Shown here: piece by piece, positions 27,732 to 40,229 of the stretch | How the letters are laid out: every line of letters begins with the position of its first letter | Position numbering within the stretch: the stretch's first letter is position 1 | Assembly (NCBI RefSeq): GCF_014522265.1 | Contig: NZ_CP017024.1 | Coordinates: forward strand, 3,792,501-3,856,500 | From: Pseudomonas oryzihabitans | GTDB lineage: Bacteria > Pseudomonadota > Gammaproteobacteria > Pseudomonadales > Pseudomonadaceae | Direction: 5' to 3' | DNA: 64,000 nucleotides | Notes under the pieces: model-generated | What the model saw: only the letters and a program-made list of their open reading frames with translations | Database searches by the model: none | Told to the model about the DNA's origin: nothing | Translations under genes and position numbers: made by a program

Positions 27732-30296
27732 CTAGGCCACGCCCAGTCGTTTGCGCCGCGCGGCCGTGAGGCTCTGGCGCACCCCGGCATACCCGGCCCA
27801 GGGATCGTCCTTGAGCCCTTCGAGGCGTTGCAGGAGCGAATCGAAGCGCCATTGGTCGCTGCCCTGCAGGTCGGTCAGCTCGTCGCGCGCCACGGGCACC
27901 GAAACGCCGAGGTGGGGACGGGCGCGCAGGGAAAAGGCGCTCACCGTGGTGGCGCCATGGCGATTGCGCAGGTAGTCGACGAAGATCTTCCCCTGGCGAT
28001 TCCGGGCGCCCATCTTGGCAGCGAAGAGCTTGGGCAGGGTGTTGGCCAGGTGCTGGGCGGCCGCCTGGGCGAAGGCCTTGACGGTGTCCCAATCCTGGCG
28101 CCGATCCAGGGGCACCACCAAGTGCAGACCGCGGCCGCCGCTGGTCTTGACGAACGCCTGGAGGTCCAGCTCGTCGAGCAGGGTCAGCACCAGCTCCGTC
28201 GCTTCCACCATGCGCGACCAGGGCAGGGCGGGATCGGGGTCGAGATCGAGGATGAAGCGGTCGGGGCGATCGATGCGGGCGGCGGTGGCATTCCAGGTAT
28301 GGAGTTCCACCGTACCCATCTGGGCCGCGCCGATGAGAGCCTCGCGACTGTCGATGACCATCAGCGGTGCATGACCCGGATCCAGCTCGGGCGCCAGTTC
28401 GCGGATATGGGGGATCGCCAGGGTCTGTTTGTGCTTCTGGAAAATCTGCTCGCCGGCGATACCCTCGGGCGTACGGACCAGGGCCACGGGCCGCTCGGCC
28501 AGGTGCGGCAGGATCCAGTCGGCAACGGCGGCGTAATAGCCGGCCACGTCGAGTTTGCGCGCGCCGCTGGCCTCGTCAATGACGCGCTCGGGGTGGCTGA
28601 TGCGCACCCCGGCGACGGTAGCCTCCTGCTGTCCGGCACCGGGTTTGCGCCGGGGCGGGGCGTCGGGACCTTCGGCTTCCCGTGCCGGCGCGGCCTGTTC
28701 GAGGCCGATGCCCTCGGCGGGCTTGTCGTCACGCAGGCCATGGAAGACGCCCTGACGGACGATGCGATCCTGGGTCAGCTCGGCGTAGGCAATCTCGCAC
28801 AGCTGCTCGGGCCGCAACCAGGTCACCTCGCGGTAGGCGGCGCCCCTCGGCGGATCCACCACCGGCGGCTGATCGACGATCAGCGGCTGGAATCTGCCGT
28901 GCAACTGCTTGAGCAGGGCGGCGGTAAAGCCGGTGCCGACCTTGCCGGCATAGTGCAGCCGGCCCTGGTCATCGTGCAGCGCCACCAGCAGCGCGCCCAG
29001 GTGCTGGCGGCCGCCCTTGGGCGGGGTGTAGCCGACGATGACGAATTCCTGGCGATGGGCGCACTTGAGCTTGATCCAGTCCTTGTTGCGCCGGGAGCGA
29101 TAGGCACTGCCCAGGCGCTTGCCGATCACCCCTTCGAGGCCCAGTTCGCAGGCGCTGGCCAGGATGCGATCGGCCGGTACCTCGAAGGCGGCGGAAAAGC
29201 GCAGCAGGTCGCTGTCGTTACCTTGCTCCAGCAGCTTGCCGAGCAGCTCGCGGCGCTGCTCGACCGGTACCTCGCGCAGATCCGCGCCATTGAGATAGGG
29301 CAGGTCGAACAGGTAATAGGCGATGCGGGTCGCCTTGCCGGTCTCGAAGGCATTCTGCAGCGCCTGAAAGCTGGAGATGCCCTGGGCATCGTTGACCACG
29401 ATCTCGCCGTCCAGCCAGGCGTTTTCCAGGCCAAGGGCCGCCAGGGCCCTGGCCTGCTCGGGCAGACGTTCGGTCCAGTCGTTGCCGCTGCGGGTGAAGA
29501 GGCGCACCTCACCACCCTCGATATGGGCGAGCAGCCGATAGCCGTCGTATTTCACCTCGTACAGCCAGTCGCCGGCCGGCGGGCTGTCGACCAGGGTTGC
29601 CAGTTGCGCCTCCAGGGTGTCGGGCAGCTTGGCCTTGCGTGCCTTGGCCTGGCGCGCCGGCGCCTTGGCTGCCTTCGGTTGGCTGGCGGTTTTGCCCTTG
29701 GACTTGGCCTTGGGCTGCGCCAGCCGCGGCAGGGTCTTGTCGCTCAGCACGCTGTCGGGTTCGGCCGCGGTCACCTCGTAGTCGGCACTGTCGCGGGCTT
29801 CAGCGTCGCGTTCCTTGATCAGCAACCACTGCGGCTTGTCGCCATGGCCCTGCAGCCGGGTGCGTACCAGGGTCCAGTGGCCGCGGAGCTTTTCGCCGCG
29901 GAGTTCGAACTTGAGCTTGCCAGCGGCATAGGCTTCGGCCGCATCGCCCTCCGCCTGCCACTCGCCGCGGTCCCAGACGATGACATCGCCCGCGCCGTAC
30001 TGGCCTTCGGGAATGCTGCCTTCGAAGCTGCCGTAGGCGAGCGGATGATCTTCCACCTGTACCGCCAGACGTTTTTCACCGGGATCCAGGCTGGGACCCT
30101 TGGGCACCGCCCAGCTCTTCAGGGTGCCGTCCAGCTCCAGACGGAAGTCATAGTGCAGGCGACGGGCATCGTGCTTCTGGATGACGAAACCCAGGGCACC
30201 CCTGGCCTTGCGCCGGCGCGGACTGTCCTCGTCCCGCGGCTCGGCGGTGATGTCGAAGTTGCGCTTGCGGTTGTATTCGCTGGACGGGCTGGCCAT
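27732..30296 (-). CDS. ligD: ATP-dependent DNA ligase D
   Basis: Multifunctional end-joining enzyme partnered with Ku. The 854-residue protein has three domains: an N-terminal 3'-phosphoesterase (FVIQKHDARRLHYDFRLELDG, about 35-160), a central ligase with the nucleotidyl-lysine motif EVKYDGYRLL and VIGKRLGSAYRSRRNKDWIKLK, and a C-terminal primase/polymerase (FILDLDPDPALPW, VKTSGGRGLHLVVP). A Lys/Ala-rich linker joins the first two. The ATG at 30296 lies 11 bases after ku and is preferred to a start five codons upstream inside the ku end. Active mainly in stationary phase in Pseudomonas. Confidence 0.96.
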   Translation of the reverse strand: MASPSSEYNRKRNFDITAEPRDEDSPRRRKARGALGFVIQKHDARRLHYDFRLELDGTLKSWAVPKGPSLDPGEKRLAVQVEDHPLAYGSFEGSIPEGQYGAGDVIVWDRGEWQAEGDAAEAYAAGKLKFELRGEKLRGHWTLVRTRLQGHGDKPQWLLIKERDAEARDSADYEVTAAEPDSVLSDKTLPRLAQPKAKSKGKTASQPKAAKAPARQAKARKAKLPDTLEAQLATLVDSPPAGDWLYEVKYDGYRLLAHIEGGEVRLFTRSGNDWTERLPEQARALAALGLENAWLDGEIVVNDAQGISSFQALQNAFETGKATRIAYYLFDLPYLNGADLREVPVEQRRELLGKLLEQGNDSDLLRFSAAFEVPADRILASACELGLEGVIGKRLGSAYRSRRNKDWIKLKCAHRQEFVIVGYTPPKGGRQHLGALLVALHDDQGRLHYAGKVGTGFTAALLKQLHGRFQPLIVDQPPVVDPPRGAAYREVTWLRPEQLCEIAYAELTQDRIVRQGVFHGLRDDKPAEGIGLEQAAPAREAEGPDAPPRRKPGAGQQEATVAGVRISHPERVIDEASGARKLDVAGYYAAVADWILPHLAERPVALVRTPEGIAGEQIFQKHKQTLAIPHIRELAPELDPGHAPLMVIDSREALIGAAQMGTVELHTWNATAARIDRPDRFILDLDPDPALPWSRMVEATELVLTLLDELDLQAFVKTSGGRGLHLVVPLDRRQDWDTVKAFAQAAAQHLANTLPKLFAAKMGARNRQGKIFVDYLRNRHGATTVSAFSLRARPHLGVSVPVARDELTDLQGSDQWRFDSLLQRLEGLKDDPWAGYAGVRQSLTAARRKRLGVA

Positions 30297-30307
30297 GGCG
30301 GCGGTCC

Positions 30308-31183
30308 TCACTTGGCCTTGCGGGTACGGCTGGCGGCAGGGCTACGGCGGCTGGTCGAACGACCGGTACCCTTGGGCTTGGGCGCCTCCTTGGCCTTGTC
30401 CTGCTTGCCGCCCAGGCTGCGGCGCAGCAATTCGGTGAGGTCGATGACGTCGGCACCGCTGTCCTCGGTTTCGGACTCCTCGGCGACGGCTTCCAGCTTG
30501 CCGTCCTTGAGCTTGCGTTCGACCAGGGCCATGACGTTGTCCTTGAAGGTGTCGTGGTACTGCTGCGGATCCCATTGCTCGGTCATCTCGTCCACCAGCC
30601 GCTGGGCCATGTCCACTTCCTTCTTGGTGACCTTGGCGTCCAGCCCTTCGAGCCCGACGTCTTCCGCGGAGCGGACCTCGTCGGCCCAGCGCAGGGTGTT
30701 GAGCACCAGCGCATCGCCCAGCGGCATGATCACCGCCAGGTGCTGCTTGGAATGCATCACCAGGTTGGCCACGCCCACCTTGCCGGCGGCGCTCAGGGTG
30801 TCGCGGAGCAGGGCATAGACCTTTTCGCCGTTCTTGTCCGGCGCCAGGTAGTAGGGCTTCTCGAAGTGCAGGATGGAGATCTCCCGCGCCTCGACGAAGG
30901 TGAGGATGTCGATGGTGCGAGTGGCCTCGGGCAGCGCGTTGTGGATCTCGTCCTCGCTGAGCACCACGTACTTGCCCTTGCCATGTTCGACGCCCTTGAC
31001 GATGTGTTCGCTGGGCACCTCCTTGCCGGTGGTCTTGTTGATCCGCTTGTAGCCCACCGGATCGAGACTGCGTTCGTCCAGCCAGTCGAAGTCGATGCCC
31101 GATTGCCGGGTCGCCGAGACGACCGAAACGGGGATGTGCACCAGGCCGAAGCTGACGGCGCCTTTCCAGATCGAGCGGGGCAT
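30308..31183 (-). CDS. ku: Non-homologous end-joining protein Ku
   Basis: Homodimeric ring protein that binds DNA ends and recruits LigD. The 291-residue protein has the conserved start ARSIWKGAVSFGLV-like sequence PRSIWKGAVSFGLVHIPV, the core region and a long basic, Lys/Pro/Ser-rich C-terminal tail typical of bacterial Ku. A strong gaggag precedes the ATG at 31183. First gene of the ku-ligD operon, divergent from xdhC. Confidence 0.96.
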   Translation of the reverse strand: MPRSIWKGAVSFGLVHIPVSVVSATRQSGIDFDWLDERSLDPVGYKRINKTTGKEVPSEHIVKGVEHGKGKYVVLSEDEIHNALPEATRTIDILTFVEAREISILHFEKPYYLAPDKNGEKVYALLRDTLSAAGKVGVANLVMHSKQHLAVIMPLGDALVLNTLRWADEVRSAEDVGLEGLDAKVTKKEVDMAQRLVDEMTEQWDPQQYHDTFKDNVMALVERKLKDGKLEAVAEESETEDSGADVIDLTELLRRSLGGKQDKAKEAPKPKGTGRSTSRRSPAASRTRKAK

Positions 31184-31325
31184 GGGCGTTCTCCTCTTGG
31201 GTGTCCCCTATGGATAGGCCGGCGATCCATCGGGTTCCGCCCTGGGGAACCCCGCTCCGCTGTTGGGTTCTACCCCCGGAACGACGTTTTTGCCGTCGCA
31301 GGTGCAGGGTAGAGAGGAGCAGGGC

Positions 31326-32315
31326 GTGGACAGTGTCGATCAGGAAGTTTTGCGCAAGACCCTGGCCTGGCGACGGGAGGGACAGGGCGTCAGCCTGTTC
31401 ACCGTGGTCCAGACCTGGGGCAGTTCGCCCCGGCCGCCGGGCGCCATGCTGGCCCTGCGCGACGATGGCCAGGTCTGTGGCTCCGTGTCCGGTGGCTGCA
31501 TCGAGGACGATCTGATCGCCCGACTGCACGCCGGCCAGTTCGCCGGGAAGCGCCCGGAGATCATCACCTACGGCGTCTCCGGCGACGAAGCCGCGCGTTT
31601 CGGGCTGCCCTGTGGCGGTACCCTGCGTCTGGTCCAGGAGCAGGTCGGTGACTGGCGCTGGGTCGAGCAGTTGCTGCAATGCTGCGACGGCCACGAACTG
31701 GCCTTGCGTGAGCTGGACCTGGCGACCGGCGTGGTGCGGATCTCCAGCACCACCCACGATGCGCCGGTCACCCTGGACGAGCAGCGGCTGCGCCTGGTCC
31801 ATGGACCGCGTTGGCGCCTGCTGCTGATCGGTGCCGGTCAGCTGTCGCTCTATGTCGCCGACATGGCGGCCATGCTCGATTTCGAGGTGCTGGTCTGCGA
31901 TCCCCGCGAGGAATTCCGTCAGGGCTGGGAGACGCGCCAGGCGCGTTTCATCTCCGGCATGCCGGACGATGCCGTGCTGTCGATCCGCCCGGACGAACGC
32001 ACCGCGGTGGTAGCCCTGACCCACGATCCGCGCCTGGATGACCTCGCCCTGCTGACGGCGCTGCAGTCCGACGCCTTCTACGTCGGCGCCCTGGGCTCAC
32101 TGCGCAACAATGACCGGCGGCGGGAGCGGCTGCTGCAGCTGGACCTGCCGGTCGCAGCGATCAATCGCCTGCATGGCCCCATCGGCCTGCATATCGGCAG
32201 TCACACCCCACCGGAAATCGCCCTGTCGCTGCTGGCAGAGGTGGTCGCCGTCAAGAACGGCATCGCTCTGACCCAGAAGAAGCGCGCCCTGGTGGCGGTG
32301 GAGCAGGTCGCCTAG
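31326..32315 (+). CDS. XdhC/CoxI family protein
   Basis: Family member that helps insert sulfurated molybdenum cofactor into xanthine-dehydrogenase-like enzymes. The 329-residue protein has the N-terminal XdhC/CoxI domain (WGSSPRPPGAMLALRDDG, GSVSGGCIEDDL) and a C-terminal Rossmann domain (LLLIGAGQLSLYVADMA, ALTHDPRLDDLALL, YVGALGS). The GTG at 31326 follows agaggagcagggc; an ATG 21 codons upstream lacks a ribosome-binding site. It is followed by a MocA-type nucleotidyltransferase, the usual partner that makes the cytosine or adenine form of the cofactor. No molybdenum hydroxylase is in the window. Confidence 0.88.
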   Translation: MDSVDQEVLRKTLAWRREGQGVSLFTVVQTWGSSPRPPGAMLALRDDGQVCGSVSGGCIEDDLIARLHAGQFAGKRPEIITYGVSGDEAARFGLPCGGTLRLVQEQVGDWRWVEQLLQCCDGHELALRELDLATGVVRISSTTHDAPVTLDEQRLRLVHGPRWRLLLIGAGQLSLYVADMAAMLDFEVLVCDPREEFRQGWETRQARFISGMPDDAVLSIRPDERTAVVALTHDPRLDDLALLTALQSDAFYVGALGSLRNNDRRRERLLQLDLPVAAINRLHGPIGLHIGSHTPPEIALSLLAEVVAVKNGIALTQKKRALVAVEQVA

Positions 32316-32317
32316 GG

Positions 32318-33475
32318 ATGGCCCCGGTTCAGGTGCTGATCCTCGCGGCGGGTGCCGGGAGTCGCTTCCGCGCCGCCGGCGGTGGCGACAAGCTGCAGGC
32401 CGCCTTGCCCGGACCGGCCGAGCTGACGGTGTTGCAGGCGACCTTTCGACTGTGGCGAGGCCTGGGTCTACCGTGCCTGGCAGTGGTTTCGGACAGCGCT
32501 CCCTGGCGCGCCGAGCTGGCGCAACAGGAAGGCCTGGCAGTGCTGAGCCTGCCCACCACCGGCATGGGCGACAGCCTGGCCGCCGCGGTGCGCACGACGT
32601 CCGGTGCGTCCGGTTGGCTGGTAACCCTGGGCGATATGCCCTTCGTACAGCCCGCGACGGCCCAGCAGTTGCTGGACCTCCATCATCCCGCGCGCATCGT
32701 CATCCCGACCTGCCAGGGCAGGCGTGGCCATCCCGTGCTCTTTGGTCGGAATTTTGCCGCTGCGCTGGGCGAACTCGAGGGGGACGAGGGAGCGAAACGG
32801 CTCCTGCGCGAGGGTTCCGTGCTAGAGCGGGAGGTCGCGGACGCCGGTATCCACCACGACATCGATACGCCCGCCGATCTGGAAAATACCGGGCAGGTAG
32901 CCCCAGAACTTCCCCAATTCGCCGCTCTTCCAAGGGAGGAGCACCGCTTTTGGGGACACGCACTCATGAACACCATCGAGTCCATGCTGGACTATCTCAA
33001 GACCCGCGAATTGCAACTCACCACGGCCGAATCCTGCACGGCCGGCAAGGTCGTGGGGCTGCTGTCGGAGATACCCGGCAGCGGCGGCTGCATCGAATCG
33101 GGTTACGTCGTCTATTCCCCCGAAGCCAAGCGGCGTCTCCTGGGCGTCAGGCCGGAGACCATCGAGCGTCATAACCTCACCAGCGAGGAAGTGGCGCGGG
33201 AGATGGCCGCCGGTGCGCTGCGTGACAGTCCGGCTCAGGTGGCCATCGCCAATACCGGGCTGGCCGGGCCCGGCGGAGCGGACGGCATTCCCCAGGGAAC
33301 CGTCTGCTTCGCCTGGGGCTACCGGGTTGGCGATGACATCGTGCTTTATTCCGAAACCCGGCACTTCCCCGGCGATCGCGAGGCCGTGCAACTGGCGGCG
33401 GCCCGTCATAGCCTCGGCGCGGTGGTGCCCTATCATCAACGTCTCGAACGCGAATCAGAGGAGAACGCCCGATGA
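32318..33475 (+). CDS. MocA-type nucleotidyltransferase fused in frame to a CinA/PncC domain
   Basis: One open frame of 385 residues covers two normally separate proteins. Residues 1-190 form a MobA/MocA-like molybdenum cofactor nucleotidyltransferase (VLILAAGAGSRF, LGDMPFVQP, GRRGHPVLFG). After a linker of about 26 residues, residues 217-385 form a CinA C-terminal/PncC-type nicotinamide mononucleotide amidohydrolase domain (TTAESCTAGKVVGLL, YVVYSPEAKRRLLG, NTGLAGPGG). An ATG at 32966 could start the second part alone (169 residues). The frame is open through the linker, so this is a real fusion, two genes with a lost stop, or two start sites. The stop overlaps the nadE start (ATGA). Confidence 0.75.
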   Translation: MAPVQVLILAAGAGSRFRAAGGGDKLQAALPGPAELTVLQATFRLWRGLGLPCLAVVSDSAPWRAELAQQEGLAVLSLPTTGMGDSLAAAVRTTSGASGWLVTLGDMPFVQPATAQQLLDLHHPARIVIPTCQGRRGHPVLFGRNFAAALGELEGDEGAKRLLREGSVLEREVADAGIHHDIDTPADLENTGQVAPELPQFAALPREEHRFWGHALMNTIESMLDYLKTRELQLTTAESCTAGKVVGLLSEIPGSGGCIESGYVVYSPEAKRRLLGVRPETIERHNLTSEEVAREMAAGALRDSPAQVAIANTGLAGPGGADGIPQGTVCFAWGYRVGDDIVLYSETRHFPGDREAVQLAAARHSLGAVVPYHQRLERESEENAR

Positions 33476-34302
33476 CCGAAGCCCTTCAGCGCGACATCAT
33501 CCAGGCCCTGCAGGTACCCGAATATTTCGATCCGGCCGCGGAAGCGGAGCGTCGTATCCAGTTCCTCAAGGACTATCTGCTCGGCAGCCGCCAGGAGAGC
33601 TATGTGCTGGGCATCAGTGGCGGCGTGGATTCCTCCACCGCGGGTCGACTCGCCCAACTGGCGGTGGAACGGGCGCGCGAGGAAAGTGGCAATGCCCGCC
33701 TGAGATTCATCGCCATGCGGCTGCCCTATGGCGTGCAGCGCGATGAGGCGGATGCCCAGCGCGCCCTGCAATTCATCCAGCCCGACGAGACCCATACCGT
33801 CAATATCAAGCCCGCCAGCGACGCGATGCTCGCCTCGGTGCGCGAAGCCCGGGTGGCCTTCGATGACGAACTCCATGAAGACTTTACCCTGGGCAACATC
33901 AAGGCGCGCCAGCGCATGATCGCCCAGTACGCCGTAGCCGGCGCACGTCGGGGCCTGGTGATAGGCACCGATCATGCGGCGGAAGCGCTGATGGGCTTCT
34001 ATACCAAGTTCGGCGATGGCGCCTGTGACCTGACTCCTCTGCACGGGCTCAACAAGCGGCGGGTTAGGGCGGTGGCCGAGTGGCTAGGCGCACCGAACGA
34101 ATTGGTGCACAAGGTGCCGACCGCCGATCTGGAATCCCTGTCGCCTGGCAAGGCCGATGAAGATGCCTTCGGCATCACCTATGCCGAGATCGACGATTTC
34201 CTGGAAGGCAAGGCAGTAAGCCCGGCGACCCTGGAGATCATTCTCAATACCTACCGGCGTAGCGCCCACAAGCGCGATCTGCCCTATACGCCTTTCCATT
34301 GA
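33472..34302 (+). CDS. nadE: Ammonia-dependent NAD+ synthetase
   Basis: Last step of NAD synthesis: amidates nicotinate adenine dinucleotide. The 276-residue protein has the ATP pyrophosphatase P-loop GISGGVDSSTAG and the motifs TLGNIKARQRM, IGTDHAAEALMGFYTKFGDG and TADLESLSPGKADE. There is no N-terminal glutaminase domain, so it uses ammonia directly. It is coupled (ATGA) to the CinA/PncC domain, which would deamidate NMN to NaMN, so together they suggest a pyridine nucleotide recycling step. Confidence 0.95.
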   Translation: MTEALQRDIIQALQVPEYFDPAAEAERRIQFLKDYLLGSRQESYVLGISGGVDSSTAGRLAQLAVERAREESGNARLRFIAMRLPYGVQRDEADAQRALQFIQPDETHTVNIKPASDAMLASVREARVAFDDELHEDFTLGNIKARQRMIAQYAVAGARRGLVIGTDHAAEALMGFYTKFGDGACDLTPLHGLNKRRVRAVAEWLGAPNELVHKVPTADLESLSPGKADEDAFGITYAEIDDFLEGKAVSPATLEIILNTYRRSAHKRDLPYTPFH

Positions 34303-34758
34303 AATCATAGGGTTGCGAGTACTTATTTAGGTGATTTCCCGAATAGTAGCCCTAGTACGATTGCCATCCCGGTGTGTGCTGCGCTGCTATTCGACTAACT
34401 CCAGGGCGTTCGGTGTTGGGTTAGATATCGATTCATATATTTGACCTAAGCGGATGATATTTCAGGATTTTTACTGATTTTCTGCGCCTGCCGGTCATTG
34501 AGATTTGGCTGAACTTTTGCGCGCCGTCGGTGCTCAGACTCTTTCAGACACACCCGCGTGAGTGCTTCCGGTTGCAGTAGAGTCGCGGCTGTCTGGAGCG
34601 GCGTCCTCATGGACGTCGCTGCGGGTTACCGACTCCCTTCAGGGGTTCGGCCAGCCGGGCCTCTTTGGCGGTAAGCCAAGCAGTAGCGGGTTCATGACCA
34701 AGGTCGCAGCGCTAGCGCGTTGCGGCCTTTCACGCGTCCCAAGATGGAGTCAGGCTCG
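34303..34758 (+). promoter_or_regulatory. glgE upstream region with sigma-22 (AlgU)-like promoter
   Basis: 456 bases without a gene, with an AT-rich patch near 34310-34500. The element GAACTT (34511-34516), a 17-base spacer and TCAGA (34534-34538) fit the AlgU/RpoE consensus GAACTT-N16/17-TCtgA. Transcripts from it would have a leader of about 210 bases before the glgE start. Nothing else in the stretch looks coding. Role inferred from sequence only. Confidence 0.55.
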
Positions 34759-36762
34759 ATGTCGAACACCGATCTCCCCGGTTCTTTTTCCACCCTTTCC
34801 CTTGATCCCGCTACCGCTGCCCAGACCCCGCGCATCGCCATAGAGGCGGTCACGCCGGCCGTGGACAATGGCCAGTTTCCCGCCAAGGGCATCGCCGGGC
34901 GGGTGGTCGAAGTGACCGCCAAGATCTTCGCCGATGGCCACGACAAGCTGGCTGCCAGTGTGCTCTGGCGTCAGGAGGGCGAAGAGAACTGGCAACAGAC
35001 CCCGCTGACGCTCGAGACCAATGACCTCTGGCGTGGACGCTTCACGCCGCCAGCCGTGGGCCGCTATGAATTCGTGGTCCAGGCCTGGTGGGATGTCTGG
35101 GGCACCTACCGCTACGAGATCGAGAAGAAGTACGCCGCGGGCGTCGGGCTGAACTTGGAATTGCAGGAAGGCCGTCTCCACGTCGAGCAGGCGCTGTCCC
35201 GCGCCGAAGGCGAGCAGCGCGGCCCGCTCGAGGCTCTGCTGCAGCGCCTGGACCAGGCCGGTAGCGAAGGTGACAAGGTCGCCGTGCTGCTGGCGGGCGA
35301 GGCGAGCCAGGCCATGACCCCGGTGGACGCCTATGCCCACCTGACCCACAGCATCGAATATCCGCTGGACATTGAGCGCCTGCGCGCCGAATTCGCCAGC
35401 TGGTACGAACTCTTTCCCCGTTCCATCACCGATGATCCCCATCGCCATGGCACCTTCCGCAACGTGATCGGCGAATTGCCGCGCGTGCGCGACATGGGCT
35501 TCGATGTGCTGTACTTCCCGCCGATCCACCCGATCGGCCTGGCCCATCGAAAGGGCAAGAACAACACCCTGGGTGCCGGCGCCGATCAGCCGGGCAGCCC
35601 CTATGCCATCGGCAGCCCGGACGGCGGTCACGATGCCGTGCATCCCGAGCTGGGTACCCTGGACGACTTCCGCGCCCTGGTTGCGGCGGCCGCCGACCAC
35701 GGCCTGGAGATCGCCCTGGACTTCGCCATCCAGTGCTCGCCCGACCATCCGTGGCTCAAGGAGCATCCGGGCTGGTTCTCCTGGCGTCCGGACGGGTCCA
35801 TGCGCTACGCGGAGAATCCGCCGAAGAAGTACCAGGACATCGTCAACGTCGACTTCTATGCCCAGGACGCCGTGCCGGATCTGTGGCTGGCGTTGCGTGA
35901 TGTGGTCTGGCACTGGGTGGAGCAGGGCGTGAAGATCTTCCGCGTCGACAACCCCCACACCAAGCCGCTGCCCTTCTGGGAGTGGCTGATCGCCGATATC
36001 CGCGGCCGCGACGCCGACGTCATGTTCCTCGCCGAGGCCTTCACCAAGCCGGCGATGATGGCGCGCCTGGGCAAGGTGGGCTACAGCCAGAGCTACACCT
36101 ACTTCACCTGGCGTAACACCAAGGCCGAGCTGACCGAGTATTTCACCGAGCTCAACGAAGCGCCCCTGCGCGACTGCTACCGGCCGAATTTCTTCGTCAA
36201 CACGCCGGACATCAACCCGGCCTTCCTGCAGACCAGTGGCCGCCCCGGTTTCCTGATCCGCGCGGCACTGGCCACCATGGGCTCCGGCCTCTGGGGCATG
36301 TACGCAGGCTTCGAGCTCTGCGAGGGCGCGCCGCTCACGCCGGGCAAGGAGGAGTACCTGGATTCGGAGAAATACGAGCTGCGGCCGCGCGACTTCTATG
36401 CGCCGGGCAACATCATGGGCGAGATCGCCCAGCTCAACCGTATCCGCCGGCAGAACCCCGCGCTGCAAACCCATCTGGGGCTGAAGGTCTACACCTGCTG
36501 GAACGATCAGATCCTCTACTTCGGCAAGCGCACCGACGATCTGGGCAACTTCATCCTGGTGGCGATCAACCTGGATCCCTTCAATGCCCAGGAGGGCCAT
36601 TTCGAATTGCCGCTGTGGGAGCTGGGCCTCGACGATCACGCCACCACCTACGGCGAAGACCTGATGACCGGACACCGCTGGGCCTGGCACGGCAAGACTC
36701 AATGGACACGGCTGGAGCCGTCGATGCCCTTCGGCATCTGGCGCATCCAGGCGGGCCACTAG
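34759..36762 (+). CDS. glgE: Alpha-1,4-glucan:maltose-1-phosphate maltosyltransferase
   Basis: GH13_3 enzyme that extends alpha-1,4-glucan with maltosyl units from maltose 1-phosphate. The 667-residue protein has an N-terminal beta domain, the segment DVLYFPPIHPIGLAHRKGKNN specific to GlgE, the catalytic nucleophile region FRVDNPHTKPLPFWEW, the acid/base FLAEAFT and the downstream SQSYTYFTWRNTKAEL. ATG 34759 (MSNTDLPG) has ggag eight bases upstream; the ATG at 34744 does not. First gene of glgE, treS-maltokinase, glgB, the full GlgE pathway set. Confidence 0.96.
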   Translation: MSNTDLPGSFSTLSLDPATAAQTPRIAIEAVTPAVDNGQFPAKGIAGRVVEVTAKIFADGHDKLAASVLWRQEGEENWQQTPLTLETNDLWRGRFTPPAVGRYEFVVQAWWDVWGTYRYEIEKKYAAGVGLNLELQEGRLHVEQALSRAEGEQRGPLEALLQRLDQAGSEGDKVAVLLAGEASQAMTPVDAYAHLTHSIEYPLDIERLRAEFASWYELFPRSITDDPHRHGTFRNVIGELPRVRDMGFDVLYFPPIHPIGLAHRKGKNNTLGAGADQPGSPYAIGSPDGGHDAVHPELGTLDDFRALVAAAADHGLEIALDFAIQCSPDHPWLKEHPGWFSWRPDGSMRYAENPPKKYQDIVNVDFYAQDAVPDLWLALRDVVWHWVEQGVKIFRVDNPHTKPLPFWEWLIADIRGRDADVMFLAEAFTKPAMMARLGKVGYSQSYTYFTWRNTKAELTEYFTELNEAPLRDCYRPNFFVNTPDINPAFLQTSGRPGFLIRAALATMGSGLWGMYAGFELCEGAPLTPGKEEYLDSEKYELRPRDFYAPGNIMGEIAQLNRIRRQNPALQTHLGLKVYTCWNDQILYFGKRTDDLGNFILVAINLDPFNAQEGHFELPLWELGLDDHATTYGEDLMTGHRWAWHGKTQWTRLEPSMPFGIWRIQAGH

Positions 36763-36791
36763 CGATACCTCGGGCGGAGCACGTCAGGCCG

Positions 36792-36811
36792 CTCGGGGAC
36801 AGCTCCCCGAG
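36792..36811. repeat. Strong hairpin between glgE and treS
   Basis: Perfect 8-bp arms ctcgggga and tccccgag with a 4-base loop. No T-tract follows, so it is more likely an RNA-stability or processing element than a terminator. Confidence 0.5.
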
Positions 36812-36899
36812 TGTCTGGCGGCTTCCGTCATCATCGCCGGACGGCCTCGACGACCGGTGCACGCATACGCTTCAGACGCCCTGTTAAGGACCTGACGAC

Positions 36900-40225
<3,326 letters not shown>

Positions 40226-40229
<4 letters not shown>

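Noticed and set aside
27726-30818. Open frame of about 1030 codons on the plus strand across ligD
   Set aside because: It is antisense to ligD and ku, which have complete domain structure. Long antisense frames are common in high-GC genes, and the translated product matches no family.
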